Part shown: positions 52,068 through 60,893 of the stretch, one piece after another
How the letters are laid out: the number at the start of each line of letters is the position of its first letter
Numbering within the stretch: position 1 is the stretch's first letter
DNA from: Gemmatimonadota bacterium
Lineage (GTDB): Bacteria; Gemmatimonadota; Gemmatimonadetes; Gemmatimonadales; Gemmatimonadaceae
Assembly: GCA_016719105.1 (NCBI GenBank)
Contig: JADKAQ010000017.1
Span: 1 to 64,000, forward strand
DNA: 64,000 bases
Direction of reading: 5' to 3'
The notes under the pieces: generated by a model
What the model was told of the DNA's origin: nothing
Seen by the model: the letters and a program-made list of their open reading frames with translations, nothing else
The model's database searches: none
Made by a program: the position numbers and the translations under genes

Positions 52068-54113
52068 CTACGGCCGGAGCACCGGGGTGAAGAGGCGCTC
52101 GGCGATGTGGATCGCCCCGGCCGGCGTCAGGTGTCCGTCGTCCCGCGTGGTGATCCCAACCGCGCCGGTGTCCAGCGCCACCAGGCAGCCGAGTGCCGTG
52201 CACTGGGCGTCGAGCGGCGCGATGAACGACGCGCCACCGCGCGCCGCGACCGCGCGCAGCGTGCTGTCGACCTCGCGCAGCTTGGGCATCATGTGCGGGT
52301 GCATGCGCGTAGGGGCCGCGCCGCTCGACAGGGCCATGAGCAGCAATCGAGGGACCGGCTGGTGATACTGGGCCGAGGAGCCGATGAGGATGACGCGGGG
52401 GATACCGAGCGCCTTGAGCGCGTCCAGCGTCTTCGCGACCTGCGGATAGGCCGGGTAGGAACTCCAGCGTCCGCTGAGGACGACGACGTCAGGGTGGCTC
52501 TCGGCGATGCGCGCGAGCGCGAATCGATTCAGCACGGCGCAGTTGGGGCGTGCCGCCTCCACGTAGTCGAGGATGGGGGCGCACCCCGCCGATGTCATCT
52601 GTGAGATCGTCGTCGAGTCGCCGAGGATGCGCTTGAGTCCGGGGCGCCAGTGCGCGGCGAACGAGTCGCCCCAGAGCACGACGTGCTGCGGCGGGTTTGC
52701 GCCTGACGGTGGGGTATAGCACCGTGGGTCGAAGGCCCGCTCGTCCCACATGATCATGCACAGCCCGGCGATCGTGTCCGAAGGGGTGGCGTCGGCATCC
52801 GTCGCATGGATGTCCACGGCATAGATGCGGCGATGGACCGCGTCGCCGCGCGCCGGAAAGCCCGCCTTCCACACGAGCACCAGCCCGGCGGCGAGCAACA
52901 TCGCTTGCACCGTGCACAGGGCGACGACGATCCGCGTCCCGCTGGTGTGGCGCACCCACCGCTCGAGCACTCGATAGGTGAGGTACGCCGCCACGAAGGC
53001 GCCGAGCAGCGCCCCTCCCTTGGCGACGTACGAGACGTCGGGGTAGTGGATGCGGATGAGCGCGAGGACTGGCCAGTGCCACAGGTAGAGCGGATAGCTG
53101 ATCAGCCCGATGCCGACGACGGCCGGATGCGACAAGATCGTGCGATTCACCCACGCCTTGGGGCCGGCGCTGATGAGGAGCGCCGTCCCGACCGTGGGGA
53201 GCAGGGCCCATGCCCCGGGAAAGACCGACGTCGTTCGCAGGAGGGCGAGGGCGAGCGCGATCAGCGACAGGCCGATCCACGCCATGGCGTCGCGGGTGTG
53301 CGCGATGCGCATGGCGTCGGCGTCGCCCCCTCCGCGCGTCGTCAGGCGCAAGACGAGGCGCGCCGGATCGCCGTGGGCGAAGACCGCGTACGCCACGAGG
53401 CTCCCCAGCAGGAGTTCCCACAGTCGCGTGACGGGGAGGTAGAACGCCGAGCGCGCGTCGGTGAACGAGAGCGTGAGGCTGATGGCGAAGGAGACGACCA
53501 TCAGCCCGACCATCGGCGCCACGCGGTGCGAGCCGCGCCACAGGAAGGCGAGCACGAACGGCCAGAGCAGGTAGTACTGCTCCTCGATCCCGAGCGACCA
53601 CAGGTGCAACAGCGGCTTGGCGTCGACGTCGGGGCCGAAGTAGTTCGTCTGCGTCCAGAACCTGATGTTGGAGACGAAGCCGGCCCCCGCCGCGACATCG
53701 CCCCCCAGGTCGGCGAGTTCACCGGGGAGGAGGACGAACCACCCCACCGCGAGACAGGTGACGAGGACCAGGCTCAGCGCCGGGAAGATTCGCCGGATGC
53801 GCCGCGCGTAGAAGTCGGCGATCGAGAACGTCCCCTTCTGCAGGCGCTGGAGGATGATCCCGCTGATGAGGAAGCCCGAGATGACGAAGAAGACGTCGAC
53901 GCCGACGAAGCCGCCGGGCAGGACCCACGCCTTGGTGTGGTAGGCGACGACGGCGAGCACGGCGACGGCGCGCAGGCCATCGATGTCGGGGCGATACTCG
54001 CCGTGGGGCGCGCCTGACGAGTCGCGGGGCCGCGACGAGCCCTCACCCCGCGGGGGAGGCGACGGTCGAACACGACCTGTGGGAGCAGGTGCAAGGAGCG
54101 GCGAAGCCGTCAT
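52068..54113 (-). CDS. OafA-type membrane acyltransferase with SGNH domain
   Basis: 681 residues. After a Pro-rich cytoplasmic leader comes EYRPDIDGLRAVAVLAVVAY, the start of acyltransferase-3 proteins, then about ten membrane helices with GGFVGVDVFFVISGFLISGI and RRIRRIFPALSLVL (the conserved Arg loop). Residues about 430-681 form a periplasmic SGNH hydrolase domain: LWGDSFAAHW (Ser), VVLSGRWSSY (Asn/Gly region) and DDGHLTPAGA with the Asp/His dyad. Such fusions O-acetylate cell-surface glycans or lipopolysaccharide. The ATG at 54113 is preferred to a TTG three codons upstream. Monocistronic. Confidence 0.92.
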   Translation of the reverse strand: MTASPLLAPAPTGRVRPSPPPRGEGSSRPRDSSGAPHGEYRPDIDGLRAVAVLAVVAYHTKAWVLPGGFVGVDVFFVISGFLISGIILQRLQKGTFSIADFYARRIRRIFPALSLVLVTCLAVGWFVLLPGELADLGGDVAAGAGFVSNIRFWTQTNYFGPDVDAKPLLHLWSLGIEEQYYLLWPFVLAFLWRGSHRVAPMVGLMVVSFAISLTLSFTDARSAFYLPVTRLWELLLGSLVAYAVFAHGDPARLVLRLTTRGGGDADAMRIAHTRDAMAWIGLSLIALALALLRTTSVFPGAWALLPTVGTALLISAGPKAWVNRTILSHPAVVGIGLISYPLYLWHWPVLALIRIHYPDVSYVAKGGALLGAFVAAYLTYRVLERWVRHTSGTRIVVALCTVQAMLLAAGLVLVWKAGFPARGDAVHRRIYAVDIHATDADATPSDTIAGLCMIMWDERAFDPRCYTPPSGANPPQHVVLWGDSFAAHWRPGLKRILGDSTTISQMTSAGCAPILDYVEAARPNCAVLNRFALARIAESHPDVVVLSGRWSSYPAYPQVAKTLDALKALGIPRVILIGSSAQYHQPVPRLLLMALSSGAAPTRMHPHMMPKLREVDSTLRAVAARGGASFIAPLDAQCTALGCLVALDTGAVGITTRDDGHLTPAGAIHIAERLFTPVLRP

Positions 54114-54352
54114 GCGTGCCAATGAGCCGGTGGAGGCAGCGCGAGCGCCTGCGCGCTGATCGGCGCCCGATGGGCTACCTCAGCGAGGTCCACCGCGAGC
54201 CGACGAATCATGCCAGCATCGCGCATTGGCTGCGTCGGGCGTACGTCACAATGCCCGGCGGAAAAGCGCCGTTCTTTACCGGTGCGTGACGTGCGCACTC
54301 GTTATGGTTGTGCTCGGTGGGCGAGTCGTGCGGCGAGGCCGCTGCGCGCGGG

Positions 54353-55096
54353 CTACGGCGTGGAGTCGGTCGGTGTCGCCGCCGGCGCTCGCCATCCCGG
54401 GACGAGCGTCGGAATGCGCCGCTGCGGGACGCGCCGACGTCCGAGGTAGGCGAGGTTGTCGCTCGGGATCACCCGCGTCTCGTAGTTGGTCGGGAAGTAG
54501 GCGAAGACGTAGCCCGACGTCACGGTGATGATCAGCGCCGAGTCGGTGGGGAAGGGGCGCGGGGGGATGCCGGCATTGGACAGGGAGATCGCCACGCGCG
54601 CCCCCTCGCCACGCCGGATACGCCCCGACACGATGTTGGCATAGACGATCTGGAACGAGATCGCCCACACGACGCCGGTCAGCAGCTGCAACGCCGCCAG
54701 GAAGCGCGGGTCGGTCATGCGCGGGTTCTTGCGGCGCCCCTCGAGGAACTTGCCCGGGTTGCGGTGCGAGGTCCACTGCCCGAACCAGACGTAGAAGCCG
54801 TAGACCAGCACCCCAGGGATCGCCGAGGCGAGCACGACGAACGGGTCGCGGATCGCCGCGAGCAGGAAGTCGGCGAGCTGCGCGTACTCCACGTAGTTGA
54901 CCCCGAATCGCCGCAGCACCATTGCCTGGTGCAGGAGACCAAGCAGCGAGAGCACGACATACCCGGCGGTGATCCAGGCGCCGGTATGCTCGGCCATCAG
55001 CAGGCGCAGGAGCCCGCGCTCGGCACCTGAACGCGCCGCGAGCTCGCGCTCGAACTCTGCGCGATCGTCCGGCGAGAGCTCGTCGATCGTGGCCAT
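54353..55096 (-). CDS. Membrane protein of unknown function
   Basis: 247 residues. A soluble helical N-terminus (MATIDELSPDDRAEFERELA) is followed by three membrane helices: AWITAGYVVLSLLGLLHQA, VLASAIPGVLVYGFYVWFG and LLTGVVWAISFQIVYANIV. The C-terminal region (ALIITVTSGYVFAYFPTNYE) forms a soluble beta part ending in Pro-rich sequence. No family recognised. It starts 19 bp after the fumarase stop on the same strand, so it may be co-transcribed with it. Confidence 0.65.
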   Translation of the reverse strand: MATIDELSPDDRAEFERELAARSGAERGLLRLLMAEHTGAWITAGYVVLSLLGLLHQAMVLRRFGVNYVEYAQLADFLLAAIRDPFVVLASAIPGVLVYGFYVWFGQWTSHRNPGKFLEGRRKNPRMTDPRFLAALQLLTGVVWAISFQIVYANIVSGRIRRGEGARVAISLSNAGIPPRPFPTDSALIITVTSGYVFAYFPTNYETRVIPSDNLAYLGRRRVPQRRIPTLVPGWRAPAATPTDSTP

Positions 55097-55115
55097 GTCG
55101 TGAGGGGGAGTACGA

Positions 55116-56639
55116 CTAGCTGGCCAGCACCGGCAACCGCCGGATCTTCTCCTCCCACTCCTTGGGGCCGGTCTCGTGCACGTTGCTCCCGGCGGCGTCC
55201 ACTGCGACCGTCACCGGCATCTCCTGCACGTCGAATTCGTAGATCGCCTCCATCCCCAAATCGGCGAAAGCGACCACGCGCGACGAGCGGATGGCCTTGG
55301 AGACGAGGTATGCGGCGCCGCCAACCGCCATGAGGTAGGCCGCCTTGTGCTTGCGGATCGCCTCCAGCCCCACCGGGCCGCGCTCGGACTTGCCGATCAT
55401 GGCGATGAGCCCGGTCCTGGCGAGCATCATCTCGGTGAACTTGTCCATGCGCGTCGCCGTCGTCGGCCCCGCCGGTCCCACCGCCTCGTCGCGCACCGGG
55501 TCGACCGGGCCCACGTAGTAGATGACGCGATTGGTGAAGTCGACCCCGTCGGGGAGCGGCTCGCCCTTGGCGAAGAGGTCGGCGATGCGCTTGTGCGCCG
55601 CGTCGCGCCCGGTGAGCAGCTTGCCGTTCAGCAGGAGGCGATCGCCGGCCTTCCACGTGGAGACGACTTCGGCCGTGAGCGTGTTGAGGTCGACGCGCTT
55701 GGCGTTGGCGTCGGGCTTCCAGGTCACTGCCGGCCAGTCCGACAGCTTGGGGATCGGGAGCTGTGCGACGCCCGAGCCGTCGAGCGTGAAGTGCGCGTGC
55801 CGCGTGGCCGCGCAGTTGGGGATCATCGCGATCGGCTTGGAGGCGGCGTGCGTCGGATAGTCGAAGATCTTGACGTCGAGCACGGTGGAGAGCCCGCCGA
55901 GCCCCTGGGCGCCGATGCCTAACGCATTGATCTTGTCGTGCAGCTCGATGCGCAGCTCCTCGATCTTGTTCTGCGGACCGCGGGCCTTGAGCTGCCCCAT
56001 GTCGATGTGCTCCATCAGCGACTCCTTGGCCATCAGCATCGCCTTCTCGGCCGAGCCGCCGATCCCGATCCCCAGCATCCCCGGGGGGCACCAGCCGGCG
56101 CCCATCGTGGGGACGGTCTTGAGCACCCAGTCGACGATGGAATCGCTGGGATTGAGCATCGCGAACTTCGTCTTGTTCTCCGACCCGCCCCCCTTGGCGG
56201 CGAGCTTCACCTCGACCGTGTTGCCGGGGACGATCTCCGTGTGCACGACGGCCGGCGTGTTGTCGCGCGTGTTCTTCCGCGAGAAGGCCGGGTCGGCGAC
56301 GATGGAGGCGCGCAGGACGTTGGTCGGCTCGAGGTAGGCGCGGCGAACCCCTTCGTCGACCATCTCCTGCAGCGACATCGTCGCATCCCAGCGCACGTCC
56401 ATCCCGACCTTGAGGAAGACCACCACGATGCCGGTGTCCTGGCAGATGGGGCGGTGTCCCTCCGCGCACATGCGCGAGTTGGTGAGGATCTGCGCGATGG
56501 CATCCTTGGCGGCGGGGGACTGCTCGCGCTCGTAGGCGTCGGCCAGCGCGTGGATGTAGTCCAGCGGGTGGTAGTAGGAAATGTGCTGGAGCGCGTCGGC
56601 GATCGACTGGATGAAGTCGGCTTGTTTGATGGTCGTCAT
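55116..56639 (-). CDS. fumA: Class I (iron-sulfur) fumarate hydratase
   Basis: 507 residues, both halves of class I fumarase in one chain. Cluster-ligand cysteines are visible at residue 66 (RPICQDTG), 184 (GWCPPGMLG) and 276 (MIPNCAATRHAHF). Other family blocks are RDNTPAVVHTEIVPGN, GIGIGGSAEKAMLMAKESL and the C-terminal GPTTATRMDKFTEMML with IGKSERGP. It interconverts fumarate and malate in the TCA cycle through a [4Fe-4S] cluster and is oxygen sensitive. The start MTTIKQADFIQSIADALQHI fits relatives. Possible operon with the downstream membrane protein gene. Confidence 0.95.
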   Translation of the reverse strand: MTTIKQADFIQSIADALQHISYYHPLDYIHALADAYEREQSPAAKDAIAQILTNSRMCAEGHRPICQDTGIVVVFLKVGMDVRWDATMSLQEMVDEGVRRAYLEPTNVLRASIVADPAFSRKNTRDNTPAVVHTEIVPGNTVEVKLAAKGGGSENKTKFAMLNPSDSIVDWVLKTVPTMGAGWCPPGMLGIGIGGSAEKAMLMAKESLMEHIDMGQLKARGPQNKIEELRIELHDKINALGIGAQGLGGLSTVLDVKIFDYPTHAASKPIAMIPNCAATRHAHFTLDGSGVAQLPIPKLSDWPAVTWKPDANAKRVDLNTLTAEVVSTWKAGDRLLLNGKLLTGRDAAHKRIADLFAKGEPLPDGVDFTNRVIYYVGPVDPVRDEAVGPAGPTTATRMDKFTEMMLARTGLIAMIGKSERGPVGLEAIRKHKAAYLMAVGGAAYLVSKAIRSSRVVAFADLGMEAIYEFDVQEMPVTVAVDAAGSNVHETGPKEWEEKIRRLPVLAS

Positions 56640-56776
56640 GGCGTGGAAATTAGGGGCCGGAGGGGGCGTTCCGCATCGGGGACGCGACCTGCTGGGCCGC
56701 GGAAGGGGCGCCGCCTCCGACGAAGGCCCGTCGCACGGTAGATTGGTGGTTGGCCGCGTCGCCTTGCCCTGGTGCC

Positions 56777-57103
56777 ATGCAGATCCGCATCGTTCGCCTC
56801 AACAGCCGGAATCCGCTCGTCGCGATACTCGTGATCGCAGTGATCGTCGCGCTCCTCGCCTTTCTCTTCACCGCAGGGCTGGCGCTCGCCGTGGGTGGCG
56901 CTGTGCTCGGGGCCGTGGGCTATCTCGTCCGTCGCGTCGTCGGTGGACAGGTCCCGCGGGACGGGGGGCGCGTGATGGAGGGGGAGCGCGTCGTCGTGCT
57001 GGGCGAGGAGGTCTTCCCCCCGATCCCCGACCGGGGGACGTCCGCTCGCGACGCCGGCGGCGATCCGATCGAGGTGCGGCGCCTGCCAGGGCCCGAGGCA
57101 TAG
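56777..57103 (+). CDS. Small membrane protein
   Basis: 108 residues with two close hydrophobic segments (VAILVIAVIVALLAFLFTAG and LALAVGGAVLGAVGYLV) forming a helical hairpin, then a short charged C-terminal tail with EGERVVVLGEEVFPPIPDRG. No known family. Divergent from fumarase. The ATG at 56777 is the only start that keeps the first helix. Same-strand CcdC-like gene follows 147 bp later. Confidence 0.6.
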   Translation: MQIRIVRLNSRNPLVAILVIAVIVALLAFLFTAGLALAVGGAVLGAVGYLVRRVVGGQVPRDGGRVMEGERVVVLGEEVFPPIPDRGTSARDAGGDPIEVRRLPGPEA

Positions 57104-57250
57104 TCGGCCGACGATCCTGGATGAATCGTGCGCTGCCCGCCGTACGGGGGGCGCGTTCACGCCCCGCCGATTCCCGTGGGGGGGCGCACAGCCGGTAGAT
57201 TGCGGTCGTCACTGTTTGTCGCTCCACCCCCCGTCGCGCCTCACACGTCG

Positions 57251-57751
57251 GTGAACCTCCAGGATCTGTACGCGCACTATGCGCCCGTCCTGCGCCCCAT
57301 CCTGCGCGTCGGCCCCATTTTCGGGGGGATCGCGATGCTGGCGTGGCGCGTGCGCGAGACGCGCGTCCCGGTCTCGACCAAGGCGATCGTGATCCCGCCG
57401 GTCGCCATGAGTTCGGGCTTCGCGATCTTCGCAATGCCGATGGCGCGTGTCCCGTGGACGTGGGCGATTAGCGCGACGTTGCTCGGCCTGTTCGCCCTCT
57501 CCTGGCCGCTCGTGAACTCGACGCGACTCGAGCCGCGCGACGGGGTGATCTACATGAAGCGCTCGCGGGCCTTCCTCGCGATCCTGCTCGTGCTGCTGGC
57601 GGTGCGCCTCCTCCTGCACGACTACATCGGGCACCTCGTCTCGCCGCTGCAGACCGCCTCGCTCTTCTTCCTCCTCGCCTTCGGGATGATCGCGCGGTGG
57701 CGCTGGGTGATGTACCGGCAGTACCGCACCCTGACGGCGCCGAGGGGCTGA
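57251..57751 (+). CDS. CcdC/DUF1453-like membrane protein
   Basis: 166 residues from a GTG at 57251. It has five membrane helices and the CcdC-type block RVRETRVPVSTKAIVIPPVA near residue 33. This is followed by MSSGFAIFAMP, an acidic-basic loop (STRLEPRDGVIYMKRSRAF) and LLVLLAVRLLLHDYIGH. CcdC proteins are linked to cytochrome c maturation in Gram-positives but the fold is broader; no ccdA or cytochrome genes are near, so the role is open. The next small gene begins 2 bp after its stop. Confidence 0.75.
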   Translation: MNLQDLYAHYAPVLRPILRVGPIFGGIAMLAWRVRETRVPVSTKAIVIPPVAMSSGFAIFAMPMARVPWTWAISATLLGLFALSWPLVNSTRLEPRDGVIYMKRSRAFLAILLVLLAVRLLLHDYIGHLVSPLQTASLFFLLAFGMIARWRWVMYRQYRTLTAPRG

Positions 57752-57753
57752 CG

Positions 57754-57888
57754 ATGGGCGCGTCGGGTGGTCAGCCGCCGTCGAGCGGGCAGGGGGGCGG
57801 GTGGGGGAGGGCGATGGTCGTCCTGACCATCCTCGGGCTCGTGGTGGCGCTCCTCATCCCGGTGATTGCGCGCTATCGGTCCCGGTAG
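57754..57888 (+). CDS. Very small single-helix membrane protein
   Basis: 44 residues: a Gly/Ser/Gln-rich N-terminus (MGASGGQPPSSGQGGGWGRA), one membrane helix (MVVLTILGLVVALLIPVIAR) and a short basic end. It starts 2 bp after the CcdC-like stop and precedes a hairpin terminator, which supports real translation as the last gene of that transcript. Function unknown. Confidence 0.55.
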   Translation: MGASGGQPPSSGQGGGWGRAMVVLTILGLVVALLIPVIARYRSR

Positions 57889-57957
57889 CCGCGCGCGGGG
57901 AGGATGCCAGGCGCATCGCTCCGCATGCCGCGCGCCAACCACAGGGGTGCAGATGAC

Positions 57958-57992
57958 ACAGGGCGGCGCCCGGGTCGCGGACGCCGCCCTGT
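57958..57992. terminator. Hairpin between convergent genes
   Basis: Perfect 11-bp stem ACAGGGCGGCG (57958-57968) / CGCCGCCCTGT (57982-57992) with a 13-nt loop. It lies 69 bp after the small membrane protein stop and 13 bp from the stop of the convergent choice-of-anchor gene. No T-tract. Confidence 0.65.
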
Positions 57993-58005
57993 CATGTCAC
58001 GGCTG

Positions 58006-59610
58006 TTACTGCAGCACCACGCGGAAGATCACCGTCGTCCCACTCACCTCATTCCCCACGATGAGGAGTGGCGCCCCGTTAGGCGATCGGGCCGCCGGGA
58101 CGAAGTGGATCCCCTCGGGTCCCAGGTCGCCGGCCGCTCCGTCGCGGGTGTTGGCGTAGGTGACGAACTGCGGTGCGGTGGGACGGGTGACGTCGTAGAC
58201 CATGATCCCGCCCACGCGCTCCAGTCCGATGAAGGCGAAGGTCTTGCTCCCCAGCCTGCCGATGACGACCCCTTCGGGCTCCGGTCCCTTGTTGTCGCTC
58301 CGATCGTCGAACGAGTTCCCGGTGCTGCCAGCGTTGAACTGCACCATCGGGAGCGCGCTCGTTCGTCGCTCCAGCTCCTCGCCCGAATCCCACAGCTGAC
58401 GACCGTCGGCGCTCCAGATGCTGAAGGAGCGCGTGCCGAAGGCGTAGAGCGTCTGCCACTGCCCGGTCGCCGCGTTCATCCCCATCGCCTTGGTCACCAT
58501 GAGGCGTGCGAGGTTGGCATCGCCGGCACAGCTGCCGCCGCAGCGCGCGCTGGTGAAGATCGCCGGATCGAGCTGCGTCCCGACCGGGACTTCTTCCTTG
58601 TAGGCGGCGTAGTCGCGCGGGTCTCCCTCATTGGCGGTGACCAGGTAGGTCGCCCCCTGCGCGGTGTAGGCGGCGATGGCGTCCGGCTGGTACATCCCGA
58701 GGACGGGCCATGGGCGGATGTTGACCCGCTGGTCGCGATCGCTGGCATCGAAGCCGTGGCCGGCCACGTTGTGGTCGCGGTAGCCTAACGCGACGACCTG
58801 CTCGACGCGTGCGCCCAGCACGTCGATGATGGCCAGCGCGTTGTTCTCCTGCAACGTCGCCCAGGCCCGTCGCCCGTCGGCGGAGACGGCGATGAACTCG
58901 GGCTCGAGGTCCTGTGCCGCGCTGGCGTTGGGACCGAAGATGCGGACTCCGCTGCGCCGCAACGACTCCTCCTTGCCGTTCCACGCCGTGAAGTCGGCGA
59001 AACGCACGGTCGGGTGCGTCACGTCGTGCACGTCGATGATCCCGACCGATCCCTCGGGGTCGAGCTGGTACGACGGGTCCGGCTCTCCCTCGTTTGCCAC
59101 CAGGACGGTGCTTCCATCCGGGGTGAAGGTCACCATGTCGGGGAGTGCGCCGACGGAGACGCTGCTGATCAGGTCGAGCGTCGCGGCGCGATAGAAGGCC
59201 ACGGTGCCGGGAGCGGTCTTGACCGGCCCCTCGATGGCGATGGCGACCACGCCCGAATACGCCGCCACGCTGTTGGCCCCCGTCCCGAACTGTCGCACGC
59301 TGATGGACGACACGAGCGTGGGAGCCGACGGGACGCGCAGGTCGAGGACATCGACGGTGCCAAGCGCGCCGTTCACGACGAACAGGCGCTGGCTCACGTG
59401 ATCGTACGCGGTGATCTCCGCGGCTGCGGCACCGGCGCCAGCATACGAGCCGATCTTCTTCAGGGAGATCGTCTCTGGCGTGGCCTCGGCGGGGGGCGTC
59501 ACGGGGGCCGCGCCGTGCGTTGCACTCGCCGAGGGGGTGGCGGCGCGCGAGCCGCTACAGGCGGCGGCCAGGATGAGACTGACAGTAGTGCGAACGAGGT
59601 GAGGCTTCAT
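58006..59610 (-). CDS. Choice-of-anchor I domain lipoprotein
   Basis: 534 residues with a lipobox (LAAACSGS). The core is a beta-propeller: LKKIGSYAGAGAAAAEITAY, VNGALGTVDVLDLRVP, VAIAIEGPVKTAPGTVAFY, VLVANEGEPDPSYQLDPEGS, FIAVSADGRRAWATLQENNA and a final GPEPEGVVIGRLGSKTFAFI. These ANEGEP and GPEPEG phrases define the choice-of-anchor I family of extracellular, often alkaline-phosphatase-associated proteins. Two Cys (RCGGSCAG) near residue 350 may form a disulfide. Catalytic role unproven. It starts 64 bp after the upstream alpha/beta hydrolase gene stop. Confidence 0.88.
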   Translation of the reverse strand: MKPHLVRTTVSLILAAACSGSRAATPSASATHGAAPVTPPAEATPETISLKKIGSYAGAGAAAAEITAYDHVSQRLFVVNGALGTVDVLDLRVPSAPTLVSSISVRQFGTGANSVAAYSGVVAIAIEGPVKTAPGTVAFYRAATLDLISSVSVGALPDMVTFTPDGSTVLVANEGEPDPSYQLDPEGSVGIIDVHDVTHPTVRFADFTAWNGKEESLRRSGVRIFGPNASAAQDLEPEFIAVSADGRRAWATLQENNALAIIDVLGARVEQVVALGYRDHNVAGHGFDASDRDQRVNIRPWPVLGMYQPDAIAAYTAQGATYLVTANEGDPRDYAAYKEEVPVGTQLDPAIFTSARCGGSCAGDANLARLMVTKAMGMNAATGQWQTLYAFGTRSFSIWSADGRQLWDSGEELERRTSALPMVQFNAGSTGNSFDDRSDNKGPEPEGVVIGRLGSKTFAFIGLERVGGIMVYDVTRPTAPQFVTYANTRDGAAGDLGPEGIHFVPAARSPNGAPLLIVGNEVSGTTVIFRVVLQ

Positions 59611-59674
59611 GCGACAGGGACGGAGCGGCGTGGGCGGCGGTCACGGACAATGGACCGAGACCGGGCGCCCCGAG

Positions 59675-60700
59675 TCAACGTCCGGGCCGGGAGGGATCCT
59701 CGGTCAGAAAGTCCCCCACGACCTGCTGAAAGCGGACAGGCTCCTCGAGGAACGGCCAGTGCCCACTCTGCAGGAAGGCGACCGGAGTGCAGCGCGGGAG
59801 CACGGCACACATCGCCTTGGCCGTCGGCTCCCCCGTGTAGTCGGTGTCGGCGGCGCCATACAGCACGAGGGTCGGGATGTCGAGACGGCCCAGCGCGTCC
59901 TCCTGCGCGTCACCCACGAGCGAGAGCGAGATCGCGTGCCACGCCGCAAACCGCACCGTCCCGGTGCTGTCCAGGAGCGCGCCCTTCTTGGGGTCGAACA
60001 GTCGCGCGAGGTTGCCGGCGGTATCGGACGTGGTGAACCAGCGATCGGCGTCATCTCCCGTGCCTTTGGGGAAACCGAGGGCGGTGGAGAGCAGGGCCGG
60101 GCCCAGCCATCGCCACACGAAGCGATTCGTCATCCCGTTGTTGAGGCGAATCCCGCCGACGATCACGAGCTTGTCGACGTGCGACGCGTAGCGCAGGGCA
60201 TAGCGCTGCACGAGCGCACTGCCGAAGGAATGCCCGAGCAGGACGACCTTGTCGGCCTTCACCACGTCGCGTCGCAACGCCTCCAGCTCCTCGACGAGGC
60301 TATCGATGACGAAGTCCTGGAGGCGATCCTTGCTCTGCGAGTTTCCCGATCCGCGCTGGTCGTAATAGACGAGGCGGCGCTGGGTGCCGAGAAAGTCGAG
60401 GCTCCGCCGAAAGGAGAGGCTCGAATGGCCGGGGCCCCCGTGCACGGCAATCACCGGCGGGCGCGTCGTATCGCTCCCCACCTCGCGAACGAGCAGCTGG
60501 TAGCCGTTCACCGTCACCGGCGTGCCGCAGTCCAGGCAGGGGCGATCGGCGGGGCGCACGCGGTGGTACGCCCGGTACGCGACGACCGCATAGCCGGCCG
60601 CGGCCAGCGAGAGCCCGACGACGACTGTCGCCAGCAGGCGCAGGAGGCGCCTAACGGTGTTCGGGCGGGCGGCGGTGGTGGCGGCTGGCGGGATGGGCAT
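59675..60700 (-). CDS. Membrane-anchored alpha/beta hydrolase (prolyl aminopeptidase-like)
   Basis: 341 residues with an N-terminal anchor helix (LLATVVVGLSLAAAGYAVVA). Motifs: VHGGPGHSS (oxyanion loop, S33 family), YYDQRGSGNS, nucleophile elbow LLGHSFGSALVQ, LYGAADTDYTGEP with the acid Asp, and QSGHWPFLEEP with the catalytic His. The HGGPG and DQRGSG phrases are those of proline iminopeptidases and tricorn-associated hydrolases. It may act on short peptides or esters at the outer face of the membrane. Divergent from the beta-lactamase-like gene. Confidence 0.9.
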   Translation of the reverse strand: MPIPPAATTAARPNTVRRLLRLLATVVVGLSLAAAGYAVVAYRAYHRVRPADRPCLDCGTPVTVNGYQLLVREVGSDTTRPPVIAVHGGPGHSSLSFRRSLDFLGTQRRLVYYDQRGSGNSQSKDRLQDFVIDSLVEELEALRRDVVKADKVVLLGHSFGSALVQRYALRYASHVDKLVIVGGIRLNNGMTNRFVWRWLGPALLSTALGFPKGTGDDADRWFTTSDTAGNLARLFDPKKGALLDSTGTVRFAAWHAISLSLVGDAQEDALGRLDIPTLVLYGAADTDYTGEPTAKAMCAVLPRCTPVAFLQSGHWPFLEEPVRFQQVVGDFLTEDPSRPGR

Positions 60701-60893
60701 GACGGCAGGACGAAGAGGACGGGATCATCGTGCGGCGGACGGCGTGGGGGAAGGGGGTGGTCGACACCGACAGCCGCGATTCGCCGTACGGCTCCGGATC
60801 CGGAGGCGCGCGCCCTTCCCGGCCGTGCGCTCCCGCGTGCATTCTCCACCGTCGCCGGGGGCCACCGGCGTGTCCACCCACCTCGAGGTCTCG